NCBI GenBank assembly: GCA_037102815.1
Contig: BTPP01000001.1
Location: 2,443,001-2,507,000 of the forward strand
Length of the DNA stretch: 64,000 nucleotides
Direction of reading: 5' to 3'
Source: Neurospora intermedia
Taxonomy: Eukaryota > Ascomycota > Sordariomycetes > Sordariales > Sordariaceae
The notes under the pieces were generated by a model that did not search any database, was not told where the DNA came from, and saw nothing but the letters and a program-made list of their open reading frames with translations. Positions 1-11,285 of the stretch are shown piece by piece (position 1 is the stretch's first letter; each line of letters starts with the position of its first letter). Position numbers and translations under genes: made by a program.

Positions 1-3000
1 TCGTCGATGACAACCTTGCATTCCGATTGATTGTGGATGTAAATCGGGCACATCGACATCGACTTTCTTTCGAGCTGGAACTAGGTTTGTGACTGGAAGA
101 GCAGAGCCGAGAGAGTCTTATTAAGGGAAAAGCGAGCGAGTGAGGTGGGTGAGTGAGTGGTGATGATCCTGACCGACTTCCAGTTTGGGTCTTTGTCCTC
201 TTTCCGTGTCCATCCATTCGCTCGGAAAATTTCAAAGGGCTCCTGGAGCCTTGAAAGAATCTCGGCAGTTATCGGATGTGGTGGTGAGGAATCGGTCCCC
301 TCGGATTTCTTTCACCTCTCTTTACATAGTAGATTCATAAGCCCCTCAAGGGTGCTGCACATGGGTGTTGCTGATTAAAATGGGTTTCCGGCGGGCTGGT
401 GAAGTGATCGGCGGTCTGCCGAAATTACCCCTTCCGTTGCTGTGGTACTGTGGGGGAAAAGGAGCCCCAGCCTAGGTAGGTAACCGCCGAGTTGGGTGAG
501 CTGACAGTAGTGTACCTGTAATAGAATAGAATAGGTAAGTTTGGAAACTTTCACGGATAAGTTATCCGGGGTACACTTGTTGAGCTCAGCTGAGTGCCTG
601 GGAAAGATCGAAAGCAGGGTGTTATCGAGATGTGGAAGATGGAAAGGTATGTTAAGGGGCAGTGTGATTTCTGTGATTCGATAACAAAAGTTTTGGTATG
701 ATATGGTATGATCGCGCTTTTACCGTCTTTATACTGCCACAGTGAATCGTATGCAGCTGAGTGGCGAGTAGCAGACGATAGACAACATAACGGCTTGATC
801 AGGCAACTGTCATCTCGATGTGAATTTGAGACATGCTGTTAGTGTCACTCGTGGCCGCATAGTAAGATTCCCAATGCGATAACTGTGGTAGCCAATCATC
901 CGCCCCCATATCTGAACAGATGCTTTCAAAGACATAGTGTTCTGATCTGAAACGGCAGAAGGTGGATGGTAGCCAGAGAACAGGTTCCTGTCGAGAGATG
1001 GATGGATGCCAGGAGGCAACTCCGGTCGCTCGCTGCCGGACGCGCGTTGCTGCTAAGCTTCTCATGGCCTAGGTGAGTACTCTCGATGCAAGTCACAATG
1101 GCATAATACCTAGTGTGGATGGGTTTCCGCTTCTAGTTGGGTTCACTATTCCCATCCCTTCGATGCTCCAAATCGCGGGGTACCTGGGCTCCTGGGTAAC
1201 ATAATGGTGGTTCAGGGCTACACAACCCGGGAACTTGTTGTTGGCCCATACGAGGCATCGTGGATATGTACGATACATGTATATGCTGCTCGGCCGAGCC
1301 TCACTTCTTGATCCTTCGCCGGATCGCTGTGCTTCCGGGCGGGATACAACACCAGATGCGATCGCGATGGGTGAGGTTGAAGAGGTGAAGTTGACGAAAC
1401 TGCTGGGCATGGTGGGGCTGCAACAAGATGAGAGCAGATGGCCCGAGCACAAGTCAGGTACCCTACTGGCCAATGCACTTTGATGGGGCGAACCACCGAG
1501 CCGGTCGGGAACCTTCGTTTTGGGCAGTGATTGCAATTGGTTTGCGTGAAGGGCTGGTGCTCGAAACGGAAACCTCGAAAAGACATCAGCGATAACACCC
1601 AGTTCCAGTTCTTCACTGCACGGTTGCTCCTCGATTCCATCCAAGCCCCCTTGTTGTCTTGATACCCAATGCCATCGCCAAGCGAATATAAGTAGACACG
1701 CGAAACATGTCTGGTATTATTGGTGTGATTGCTCATGTACAGGATTTTTATTTGAACTTTTTTCTTTTTCGTTTGGGATTTTGTTTAAGTGCACGCTATG
1801 GGAGTGTGTCAAGTCAGTAGTATTCATCGATCTCCCATCGGAAAACTGGTCGCATATCGACGTCCCGAAAACAGTCGGGGGGAAGAACCGTGTGCTTGGA
1901 CTACCTTCTACCCTTGGCACCCCTAATTTTCCAAACCGATGACCGCGCGATTCTGCCTTTGAACCAGACATTGTTGGGTTGGTAAGCCGTTCATATGATG
2001 AGAAGAATCAAAATCTTTCTCCGGCCTCCGACGTGGTTTGCCTGTCTGTAGGTAGTTGCTTCCAGGTTGTGTTGAAACTCGCGCTATCTGTGATTTTCAG
2101 CATGAGAGTCCACCAAAACGCATCGTTACTGACACAGTAACCTATCGCTTACCAGCGTACAAAGGGTCCAAGCGAGCAAGCCAAACACAACCTAACCATC
2201 AGTAGGTATCGACGTACTTGGATGTTGTACACTAGAGGTATGGGCGCTACTAATCTCTGAAAACGAATGAGGGTACGAGAAATATCGAGGATTGCGAAAT
2301 TGCCATGCTCCCGAGAACCGGAAAAAGCAACCTCGCTAAACAATGGCATCCCACCAGCGCACCGCACACAGCCAGATCAATGCTAACATTTGTTTGTTAG
2401 CGCAGAAAACGCCCCCAAAACCCTTGTAAATAGGTACCTAGGGTGATGTGTAGTGTACGCAGTACAATACATATCTGTCTTAGCACACTTGGGTGCACGA
2501 TCGCACATCTGGCGGAGGATCTGACGAACTGCTCCAGGTGTCGCGCTGAAACTCGGCCCAGGCCAATGGCGGGGCTTTCTGTTTGCAACTCATGACAAAG
2601 GCCCCCACCCATCTATTCCTTCGGTTACAGTAAAAGCCCCTACAGTTGCAACTGGATTTTTGACAACGATTTTTCTCGCCAAAAAGTAGAGTCTGTGCAA
2701 AAGAGGGATTCAGGGCACAGACCAAAAGCAGGCGCTCAGGCCATCAGAAGACCACCAACGGACTAACAAAGCAAGTCGCTGAGCCCCGATACAAGGGTAT
2801 ATAAGTGTTCTGTCTCACCAAAACTTGACCATTTGTTGCAAAAATCGAGTTGCCACCCGACTATCGCAACTAGCAGTCAGTAGTCCCAATATAGGCCTGT
2901 AAATCTGGCACTCAACTGGCTGTGCATTGAGAAACATGCTAGCATTAGGGAAGGGGGGGTTGCAGCTGGGAGTCTGTGACCAGCGATGGGCTGGAATCAA

Positions 3001-5121
3001 AGGGCTGGTAATCACGGCAATGGATGAAATTCCCATGTTGCAGAAGCGTCGACCAGGTACGTTCCGGTCCATGATCGTCTGCACGCAACGGCAGTTGTCA
3101 CGCAATTTACTTTATGATCGGAGCCCGCCAAGGCCGTCGGAAAATAATCCTTATGGATTTATCAGGAAGATGAGACAAGAGACAAACGTTTGGCCTAATC
3201 CCTCTAGCGATTTTAATGCGCTCCACTAGCCAGTGAGTTTATGCTGGTCATGACATGTGAAGTTGTGGTGAGAAAGCCCCATTTTCTGTTGCCATGCCTG
3301 TTGCCCCAAGATGTCTGACTCGCAAAGACCCTATTTTGAAGGAAATGAAGGACCGGCCGACATCACTCGACATCACAAGAGTCCCAGTGAATCACATAGA
3401 CCACTCCTTTTCGATAGGTTTTATGTAATTGTTATGCAGTTATCAGGTTATTCAAGAAGGACCAAGACTTTGGCAGTTGGCGTAGCTTCAGCCAAGAAGA
3501 GGGAAAGGGGACAATTGTAGATGACTTCGTTTGTGACTGTGGTGGAGTTAGGATCCCTTCCAGTGATAGCTTCGTTCAACAGGGCAGGCGAATGGCAGGC
3601 GGTGCATCCAAGTCTTTTTGGTTCAAGTGGCCGAGCAGGGCTAGACAATGAAATGGAGTGCACACGATGAGTTAAACCCTAGCCTAAAATCATGAACTTA
3701 CGCAAAGATCATCGCCTCCCGTCTTGCCGTCCTCTAGGCTCTCACGAAAGTGTAGGGGGGGAGGGGGTAAAGGCACTCGCCGGCCCTGTTGTATTCGCGT
3801 GTGCATGACTCTAGGGGTGATTGAAGCATAGATATGTATTGAGCAGTGAAGACGTGGCTTTGGGGCCTTGACTGTCTCTTAGCATATATCGTCCAAAGCC
3901 TCATTCACTCCGCGGAAGATGCTAAGAACGGGGCTACACTTCCCCACGCCGTACACTCAGGGGGCAGCAGCATGGCATTATGCCTTTGCGAGGGACTGGT
4001 CATCCACCCATTCATCCATCCCCACAAGGAGACGTGTCTCCTTTCCTACATGTAAGCATCCAAACAACGTGGGCTCCAGAATAGTAAGCACGAACCGGAA
4101 GCTACCCAAAGACGCATGTGCACTTGCGGGGTACGGAGTATTGGCTGGCTGTGCTCATCTCTCGCTACACTGTAGTGTAGCATCTTGAGACGAGTGTTTA
4201 TTATTCATGATGACTTAAAACATGTGGACGGTACGCCTCGGTTGGCCGGTCGTTGTAAGTCTCACCACTCCTTCTTGACGAAGCCTCACGTTTCGTCGAC
4301 AACGGTTCATTTTACAGCCAGGTGGCGACACATGGCATGAGTCTCGAATCCCCACATCAGAAACCGGTACCCGGACGGACCGCCGATCACGGCCCGGTAT
4401 GTGAGGCCGGTGTGTCACGGGTGTGTGAGTCGTCAGTCTGGACCTTCCCGTCCCGAGGTCCTGGCCGGTCTCGCGGCTAAAAGTGGACGTTGGGCATTTC
4501 CGGACTTGTTCCTTTCGTTAGTTTCGTCGTCGACGGATGTGGTGGTGATAGGCAAGGGCCAGACTCAAGCCTCGTCCAGGGAATTTAGGGAGCAATCTCG
4601 CTGCCTCACAGTTGTCATACGCTATAGACAAGCCATGGTACTCTGCCACAGGGCCCTGAGGAGAAAGGGGTCAGGCTATCGAGTCTGGAATACAATATAA
4701 GACTGGTTTGTTTGTTAGCGTGGTTCTTCGGACCCCCCTAGTAGCAGGGGCATAGGTGGTCCGTGCAGTCTGATTCAAGCTATTTGATTGGCTCAATAGC
4801 GTAAAATGATCTGTGCATCTGCTTAGTCACAGCTGAGTTCGAACAATGCGACCAGGGTAAAAAACGCCACCACGCACCTTACCGTGCCTACGGGAGTGTA
4901 GAACTGCCAGATTATAGGGCATTACAGCACTTACCCGTACCTAGAAGCCTGCTAACCGTGCCCAACCGTACCGGAAAACAGAATTAATAGATTCGATTGG
5001 CTTATCCTTATATTCTACCCTTCTTTTGTACCAAACCAACAAACATACCAGGGGTATATTGTACAGGCTGGAGCTGGCCAGACACGGTGGACCGTTTGAT
5101 GCAAGGTGGTCTGGAAACGAT
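1..5121. other. gene-free stretch, left edge
   Basis: No open frame here has a recognisable domain, a credible intron structure or the codon pattern of the genes further right. All frames are short (183 codons or fewer) and overlap on both strands. The sequence has ordinary composition, with scattered TAGGTA/TACCTA motifs (for example near 476, 2437 and 4938) and no strong RIP signature. A few TATA-like strings occur (near 1684 and 2801), but no coding region follows them. A multi-intron gene with no conserved exon longer than about 50 codons could have been missed. Confidence 0.55.
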
Positions 5122-5178
5122 TTCAATACCCACGTAGACTCAAAATGGTACGCACGTAGACTACCTACTTTTTACAGC
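5122..5178 (+). repeat. left terminal inverted repeat of MITE-like element
   Basis: This 57-bp segment is the reverse complement of 5608-5664 except for one T/C difference in the CTACC[T/C]ACTTTTTAC part. It contains two copies of CACGTAGACT (5131-5140 and 5153-5162), 22 bp apart, which could be transposase binding sites. Confidence 0.7.
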
Positions 5179-5545
5179 CGAGTCAGCCCAGCCCAGCCGC
5201 TTAACCGCGCTGTAGCATACCGCTAAATCAATGGCTGCGCATTACCTAGTTAATACGGTTACTACTGCTATAACTATTGTCCCTCTTACTGTAGCTCTGT
5301 TGCTGCACATGCTGTACTTGAGGTTGCTGCCCTGGCTGCTAGCCGTGCCTAGAAAGTTGGCTAGAGTGTAAATGCCCTGCCCAGATTCTAGTCTACTATA
5401 GTTATCAACATACCTACCTTAGGGAGCCCTCTGCGAGTATGATAGTACTGGAGGTTGTGCTATAGGGATTGGAGCTCGCTTATACTACCCGACGTTACTG
5501 GTATAATCCAGCTCTGTGAGTTTCTTTGCTGCTGGTTAGAAGAAA

Positions 5546-5568
5546 GGGGGGGGGGGGGGGGGGGGGGG
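5546..5568 (+). repeat. poly-G run (23 G)
   Basis: An uninterrupted run of 23 guanines lies inside the MITE-like element. Such runs are prone to length error in sequencing and to slippage in vivo, so the true length is uncertain. Confidence 0.8.
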
Positions 5569-5607
5569 TCCTACTCTGGGCGAGGCATCGGCTGTCTGAC
5601 TTCCTTA

Positions 5608-5664
5608 GCTGTAAAAAGTGGGTAGTCTACGTGCGTACCATTTTGAGTCTACGTGGGTATTGAA
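5608..5664 (-). repeat. right terminal inverted repeat of MITE-like element
   Basis: This is the inverted partner of 5122-5178 and begins GCTGTAAAAAGTGGGTAGTC on the plus strand. Beyond it the sequence returns to ordinary composition. Confidence 0.7.
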
Positions 5665-7343
5665 TGCGGTCTGGAAATGAATGCGTGCAGCAATTGGCGA
5701 TCGTGAGTCGTGGCCCTCGGGATCGAAATTTGTGTGTGGGATCGGTCAGCGTTCTGGACTGTCTTGGTGTGGACTTTGCCGTGTGGCCTAGAATGTGCTG
5801 GTGCAGACGGGACCTAGGACTGAGTGGTCCAGGCCGAGGACCCACCAACGGCCACTCAGCGCGCTCGACTGGCTGGGCCCCGCCCATCCGGCATCGACCT
5901 GACTGGGGCCACTTCCATCCGCATCTTTGAAACCCTTTCTTTCATCGCTGTTCCCGCTGCTCGACATCCGTGCCGTCGATAAACCCGGCGTTGGATGGGA
6001 TGAACGATTGACGGCAAGGTCCGGGCGTGCTTTGCGCGCTAAACAGTCGCATTGGCTTCGCTGAGCTATCGATTCCATCAGCCATCAGCAGCTGCAAAGA
6101 CGGCGATGACATCGACGAGCGAGGGCCACGTTTCTTGGTTGGTGGTTACCGAGCCTTTTATGTATGTTACGACTGCCCGAGTTTCTTGCCAGCTGTGATG
6201 ACGAGTGAATGATAGCATTGGGCACTGCTAGGATCGGCGTGTCCTGTTTTCCCCGTTTCGAGCAGAATTTCTCGCGAGATCCCCAATCTCGCTCGCCTTT
6301 TTCGCTCTTCCAGTTTGGTGGTTTTCCAGTTGCGCTGTCCGCCGAAGCCCTACGTAGTGGGTTGTTGTAGGTACCTACCTAACATAGAACCGACCCTTCC
6401 GCATTATTGGAAGCGCAACACTCTGATAGTGCAATTGTACGGGATATCCCCAGCAACAGCGTTGACGCGCAATTCCCAAACTGCGAACATCCTAGAGGTA
6501 TTCAACATCGATTTGCTACACTTGTGTCATGTTATGTAGGCCTCAGATTAAGGAGCACAAGATACATACCACGTCGTGTGCCCATCCCAGAAACAAGTCT
6601 AGATTCTAGACCTTATCGCGGACGCGCAACTGCAGCCTGACACAAGTACAATCTGTGTGTTTGTTAGAAGGCACAGTTGCTGAGCGGTTTTGCGACGGTA
6701 GCAGGGTGCTGGATGGATGAGGTGCAAGATGTGTACGTAACGCGGTGAACACGATGATTCCTCCCTTTTCTTCTCTTCCAGCTTCCAAAACTGGCTGGAG
6801 GGAACGTGAAGGTCGTGGACGCCAGCCGCCATTGTCGCATTCCGAATTGGCGAGCGCGGGCGTGAGATACCGATGGGATGACCGCCCGGCGTTCAGTCCA
6901 TGGTCGAGAACTTGCAAGACCTGTCCACTCGTCAACAAGCCGGAATTCGAGAAGGTGGTACGTAGCAGTACGTAGCCAGACGTCGCACGGGAGCAGATTA
7001 CGGCATGATGACCTGGCTACCCCATGATTGTGCGCATACCACCTACCTCTAGGTAGTCTCGCAATTATCCTTCACCCCCTCGTTAGTTGCATACAAGGTA
7101 CGTAGCGTAGTGAGCAAAGTTTCGGGCTCCATATGTTGGGTAGAGTCGGTACTTTGGGGCAGGTATCTCTTTCTCCCTTCCTCCACTCTGTTTGCGTCTG
7201 CCCTGCCTGTTTTTTGTACGCCCGACTGGCCGCGAATTCGATTTTTTTCTAACCCCACCCCCTGGCAGCCTCGAACTCTGGTACCCCTACCCCCCTGGGC
7301 ACCGGCCAGACTTGGCATTTCGTTGGCGGACGCGGGTACATTA
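5665..7343. other. gene-free stretch left of the transposon
   Basis: No supported gene is present. The longest frames (about 120 codons, 7049-7417 minus) run into the transposon repeat and carry no domain. The palindromic string GTAGGTACCTACCTA occurs at about 6369. The segment may include promoter-distal DNA of the gene now at 11013, separated from it by the transposon, but that is inference. Confidence 0.5.
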
Positions 7344-7434
7344 CTTGGGGGGTTCTGGGCGCCAAGGCTTTTAACCCCCCTACTCGTTAAGTAGGGGGTA
7401 GCGAAAAATTGGGACACGGTTTTAATCTAGGACA
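7344..7434 (+). repeat. left terminal inverted repeat of the Fot1-like element
   Basis: These 91 bp begin CTTGGGGGGTTCTGGGCGCC immediately after the TA target. They match the right repeat except at 7429 (A here, G equivalent there). The repeat contains an internal hairpin, CCCCCTACT-TCGTTA-AGTAGGGGG-like, at about 7374-7397. Unlike the interior, it shows essentially no RIP change. Confidence 0.9.
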
Positions 7435-8149
7435 CTCCACATAGAATTTTACTAGCAATCTGTCCCATCCCCATACTAAACCACTATATTACACATTAAT
7501 ACAATATTGTTAGAAGCCGTTAGAAATCCAGTATATTACTCAATTAGGTAGTAAGTAAATAGACTAGTAGGTTACAATCTTTATTCTTTATTTTCTAGCG
7601 CTAGTATAAGTATTAGTACTAGTACTAGTACTGGTCTGGGTGTAGGCGGCACCTCCTTTACTACTACCTCCTACTTTACTAGCATAGCCTTAATACGTAC
7701 AACTTACTTTCTTACTTATATTTAAGGTCTTACAATACTCTCAACGTACTTTATAACCCCCTAGTACGGCGTTAACTCGATGGATTATAACCGTAATAGA
7801 TTCGAGGGGGCTGGAGTTAATAACCTAATTAATAGTCTAGCTCATATAAACGGTTTAAGGGTAGAGGGTAGTAGTATAAAGAGGCGGCGGTTAATTAGCG
7901 GGTATAGTAGTAAATTATCCTCCTCTTCCTCCTTATCCCCCTTATTATTATTATATATTTCGTTTATAATACCATCGTTTTTATTATTAAGAAGCGTACT
8001 CTCGTTTTCGAATATAGCATCGACCATTTATATATTAAGGCAACGAACAACGTTAGTAATAGATTTAGGGATAGGTTTATTTATAGAGTTAATAATTTGT
8101 ATATTAATATACGCGGCTATTTAAAAGCTAGTTTCAACTATAAATAACT

Positions 8150-10260
8150 ATTAAAGTAGGCGGGGAGGAGAGGATAGGGGTTCTAGTTATTGAATAGTAG
8201 AGGGGGGTTGAATAGTAGAGGGATTATTACTTAAATTAATTTCAACCGAATTATTAGAACTTAGATTAATATTAATTAAGTAGTTTAATACTAATATATA
8301 GGTTCTATCTCCCTATACCTTTTTATAATAATTGGGTACTAATATACTATATATATCGACTTTATACAACGTATCCCCCTCTAACTAGGTAGTAGTATTA
8401 AGAATATTACCCTTATTAATTAGTATATAACCCTCCTCTTCTCGCTTCTTTTTATAATTATCCCAATATACGCTCTAATAGACCTTCCCCTTACCGTTTA
8501 GTAACTTCCTCCATTACTCTTTAACTTTATTAATAATTTTATTATTTATAGCTCTAATAGTTCGTAATTACTTCTTCTAGTCTCCTATAGCCTCCCTTTA
8601 TACCCACTTAACCGCTTAAATACTAAATTAAGCTTTTAAGAAACTTAAGAAATCCCCTTCCTTAAGTAAGCAATATACCCTCCTCCTTATTTTACAGTCT
8701 AGATTAGTTACCCTCTCTCTATTTTAACAATTATATTCTTAAATCTTATTATTTATTAATACCGTTTCGTAGGTTATAATTTTAATAGAGGGTAGTCCGC
8801 TTTATATAGGCGAATTGAATTGGTAGGAGTATTTATTTTTAATATAGTGGATTATTTTAATAGTTTTAATAAAGCGGTCCTCCTTAGGGAGTATTGAGGG
8901 GAGGGCGGGGTTCGGTTTCTTAGGCTACTTTACTTGGATTTGTAATAGTATTCTCGAGCGATTTGGTAGCTATATTCTAATATTATTAAAACCGTTATAA
9001 ATATTATACTTAGTTATACTACCGTCGAGAATACCCTTAAGTTCCTTAACGAAGGTTACTCGGTTGAAGGTATATTTATTACATTAAATAAAGGACTTTA
9101 AGACCTTTTAGTAATAGGATTTTAGTAACGAGAATACCCCAACGTTAAACGGCTATATTATATATATAGAGTAGGGAGGTAAACCTATTAGTATAATATC
9201 GAATACTTTAATATACTATTAAACCTCTATATTATAGTAGCTACTAAATCCGTCGATAATAAGTATACAATAAATACGCTTAATACTAAGGATATTTTTG
9301 AATTTAACTCCCTTAACTAAATTTAGGATTTTATAACCGAGGTAATTATATTTATATTAGTTATAACCGAACTAATCCTTAAAAGAGAACCCCTCCTCTC
9401 CCTCCTCCCCCAATTCAAATCGGTCGTCTTCTTTCAACTTTTTAAACGTCGGCGAGAGGTAGAAGGAGTACTAATTAAAATACTTCAACCAATCTAGTAT
9501 AAGGTTGGTATTTGAGAATCCTATTAGTAATTTAGTAAAGCGAACGCCATTATCCAGATTATTATAAATAAACTCTTTTATCGGATTAGTCTTAAAGATT
9601 ATATAAATAGGAATAACGTTGGCGGTAGTATTTATACTAGCAATAAGGGTAATAGATTTACAATTAGTAATATTATTAATCTTTAATTATTAGAAGGTAA
9701 GAAAAAACGGTTAGTATTTATCCTTATACTAAATTACTAGTAGAATAATATTAAAATAGATTTTAGATTTTTTACTAATTTACTTTAATATTTAATAGAT
9801 CTTTAAATATAATAATTCTAATACGCTTACCCACTATGCAACCAATTTTAATACTTATTTTATTACTATTCTAAACGTCTCCTTTAATAACTTTATATTA
9901 GTTAAGTACTTTTTCGTATCTATTAAACTACTTATTAATAGAATCTTTATTTAATTCCTAGAACCTCTTCTTAATATCGACGGCGTAGTAAATCGTAAAC
10001 TTCAGCTCTAAATAGTTTACTATAAATTATATTAATTATTTACTATTATAGGTCCTTAGAGTACCCTATAATGCGCGTAGGCGGTTAGCGGCCGTAATAA
10101 TTATTTTATATAACATTAGAAATCTCCCCGCGAAGTAGAATATTATATACGATACAATAGTATCCTCCTCGGCGGCGGTTAGTAAGCGGGGCCTTCCTTT
10201 AGATTGTAACAATATAATTAGTTTGCGGGATTTAACGAGCGATTTAATATAATACAATAT
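8150..10260 (-). pseudogene. Fot1/pogo-family transposase remnant
   Basis: Reading the minus strand from about 10260 downward gives, in order: a CENP-B/pogo-type helix-turn-helix remnant (GRPRLLTAAEED, then ITAANRLRAL, within 10257-10066); a segment ending DWLKYF near 9490; the second-aspartate segment LIIDGFSSYYN near 9250; a PFNVGVFSLLKSY segment near 9140; and a C-terminal LPNRSRILL segment near 8960. This order matches DDE_1 transposases. Frequent stops appear where Gln or Trp codons would be expected, consistent with C-to-T and G-to-A change by RIP. Boundaries are approximate because no start or end codon can be fixed. Confidence 0.75.
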
Positions 10261-10629
10261 CGATAAACGGAACTCGCTAGTAATAGTAGCGATCTCCCTA
10301 ATACTCGGCGGCTTGCACGATATTTTAAGGCGTTCAATACGTTTGCGGGCGTTGAGATATATACGGGCACCTCTATACCCCGCTGGTACTTCGCCTAATT
10401 ATTTAAAGTACTTGTTAAAGTTAATAGGTATTGTACGGTTAGTTAGTAACCTATCTATTAATCTATAAATATATATAGATTGCTTACTTTTATAGATTTA
10501 CGCGACGAAATTATACTGGTTTACGGGTTGGGATACAGTTTGGTGGTGAGGCTATTGCTGATTTATACGATGTAAATGAGCGATTTTGTAGGGCGTTAAT
10601 AGTCGAATTTGTATAGCGCTAGTTGGTCT

Positions 10630-10720
10630 TGTCCCAGATTAAAACCGTGTCCCAATTTTTCGCTACCCCCTACTTAACGAGTAGGGGGGTTAAAAGCCTT
10701 GGCGCCCAGAACCCCCCAAG
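10630..10720 (-). repeat. right terminal inverted repeat of the Fot1-like element
   Basis: Inverted partner of 7344-7434, ending ...CCCCCCAAG before the TA at 10721. Its inner edge carries two direct copies of TGTCCCA (10630-10636 and 10648-10654), which are candidate transposase contact sites. In the left repeat the inner copy is altered at one base. Confidence 0.9.
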
Positions 10721-10722
10721 TA

Positions 10723-11012
10723 CAAAGTCTTGGTCTGGCCCATTCCCGTCGTCTCTGACTGGAAGAAATACCCACTTGTTTTTCGCTCCAACTCGATCTC
10801 GATACAAATTCCTCGAACCGACCTTCGCACGTATAAACCTCATACCCGCACCACCAAACCAACCTACAAGCACCAGCAAGCTCCAGCATCAAACGCCAAT
10901 ACTAATATCAATACTCGGGAACAAGCCAACAACAAACTCGGCAGCATCCTTCAACCCAGCACTGGTACTAATAGCCTGCCCTGCGCACTTCCACCACACA
11001 ACACACATCACA
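10723..11012 (+). promoter_or_regulatory. leader/promoter region of the CxxC gene
   Basis: The 290 bp between the transposon end and the ATG at 11013 are pyrimidine- and CA-rich with no ATG in the coding frame. They must hold the transcription start, so any promoter element further upstream is either inside the transposon or was displaced 3.4 kb to the left of it. Confidence 0.45.
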
Positions 11013-11285
11013 ATGTCCGCCCGACCACAAGTTTCGTACCTTACCTCCACATCTTCGGCTTCGTCATACTCGTCCTCCGACTCCGACCTGTCTTCGACGT
11101 CATCAGTCAGGCACAGCATGGACTCGACACAACCCATCGTCTCGGTTGAGGTGCTCCGGTGCCTAAGGTGCGCCCGCGCCGAAGAGATCACCTCGACAGA
11201 CGACCCCAGCTCCATGGGAATGGTCCAGATTGGCACCAACATCTACTACTGCAACCGCTGCGCCAAGATGACCGGCTACAAGTGA
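11013..11285 (+). CDS. small 90-aa protein with paired CxxC motifs
   Basis: The gene is a single exon. The ATG at 11013 is chosen because the open frame upstream contains no other ATG. The first half is Ser/Thr-rich and probably disordered. The C-terminal 40 residues contain LRCLRCARAE and YYCNRCAKMTGYK, that is two CxxC pairs about 30 residues apart that could bind one zinc ion. I cannot name the family with certainty; short fungal proteins with this tail are annotated as hypothetical, and no function should be assumed. The frame stays open back through the 5' leader into the right repeat of the transposon that ends at 10720, but without an ATG that is read-through and not a fusion protein. 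The leader (10723-11012) is rich in CA and AAC, like a genuine fungal 5' UTR. Confidence 0.7.
   Translation: MSARPQVSYLTSTSSASSYSSSDSDLSSTSSVRHSMDSTQPIVSVEVLRCLRCARAEEITSTDDPSSMGMVQIGTNIYYCNRCAKMTGYK

Larger units (their letters stand above)
5122..5664. mobile_element. 543-bp MITE-like element with 57-bp inverted repeats
   Basis: The two ends (5122-5178 and 5608-5664) are inverted copies of each other, with a single substitution over 57 bp. They enclose about 430 bp that has no open frame. The interior is moderately rich in TpA and includes a run of 23 G (5546-5568). Size, non-coding interior and long terminal repeats fit a non-autonomous DNA transposon or MITE. No clean target duplication is visible: the repeats end in TTCAATA/TATTGAA. 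A similar string, GGTCTGGAAA, lies on both flanks (near 5107 and 5668) and could be a decayed duplication. The superfamily cannot be assigned from this copy. Confidence 0.6.
7344..10720 (-). mobile_element. RIP-degraded Fot1/pogo-type DNA transposon
   Basis: A 3,377-bp element is bounded by 91-bp terminal inverted repeats and flanked on both sides by TA (7342-7343 and 10721-10722), the target duplication of Tc1/mariner-type elements. Minus-strand translation of the interior gives recognisable but stop-riddled pieces of a Fot1/pogo transposase: a helix-turn-helix segment reading GRPRLLTAAEED near 10197 and a DDE-domain segment reading LIIDGF near 9250. From about 7540 to 10500 the DNA is very rich in TpA and poor in TpG and CpA, the mark of RIP. 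Remaining GC-rich islands (for example 9391-9412) are pyrimidine tracts that lack the CpA target. The element is larger than typical 2-kb Fot1 copies, so extra internal sequence is likely. It cannot make functional transposase. Confidence 0.88.

Noticed and set aside
1-59. Possible 5' end of a minus-strand gene running off the left edge (MSMCPIYIHNQ...)
   Set aside because: Only 19 codons are visible, too short to separate from chance. Needs sequence to the left.
7435-7540. Idea that the transposon interior is simply AT-rich native DNA
   Set aside because: Recognisable transposase pieces in the right order, TA flanks and matching TIRs identify it as an element.
10623-11285. 220-codon frame joining the transposon end to the CxxC gene
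   Set aside because: It begins at TTG, not ATG, and has no in-frame ATG before 11013. It is open read-through and not a fusion gene.
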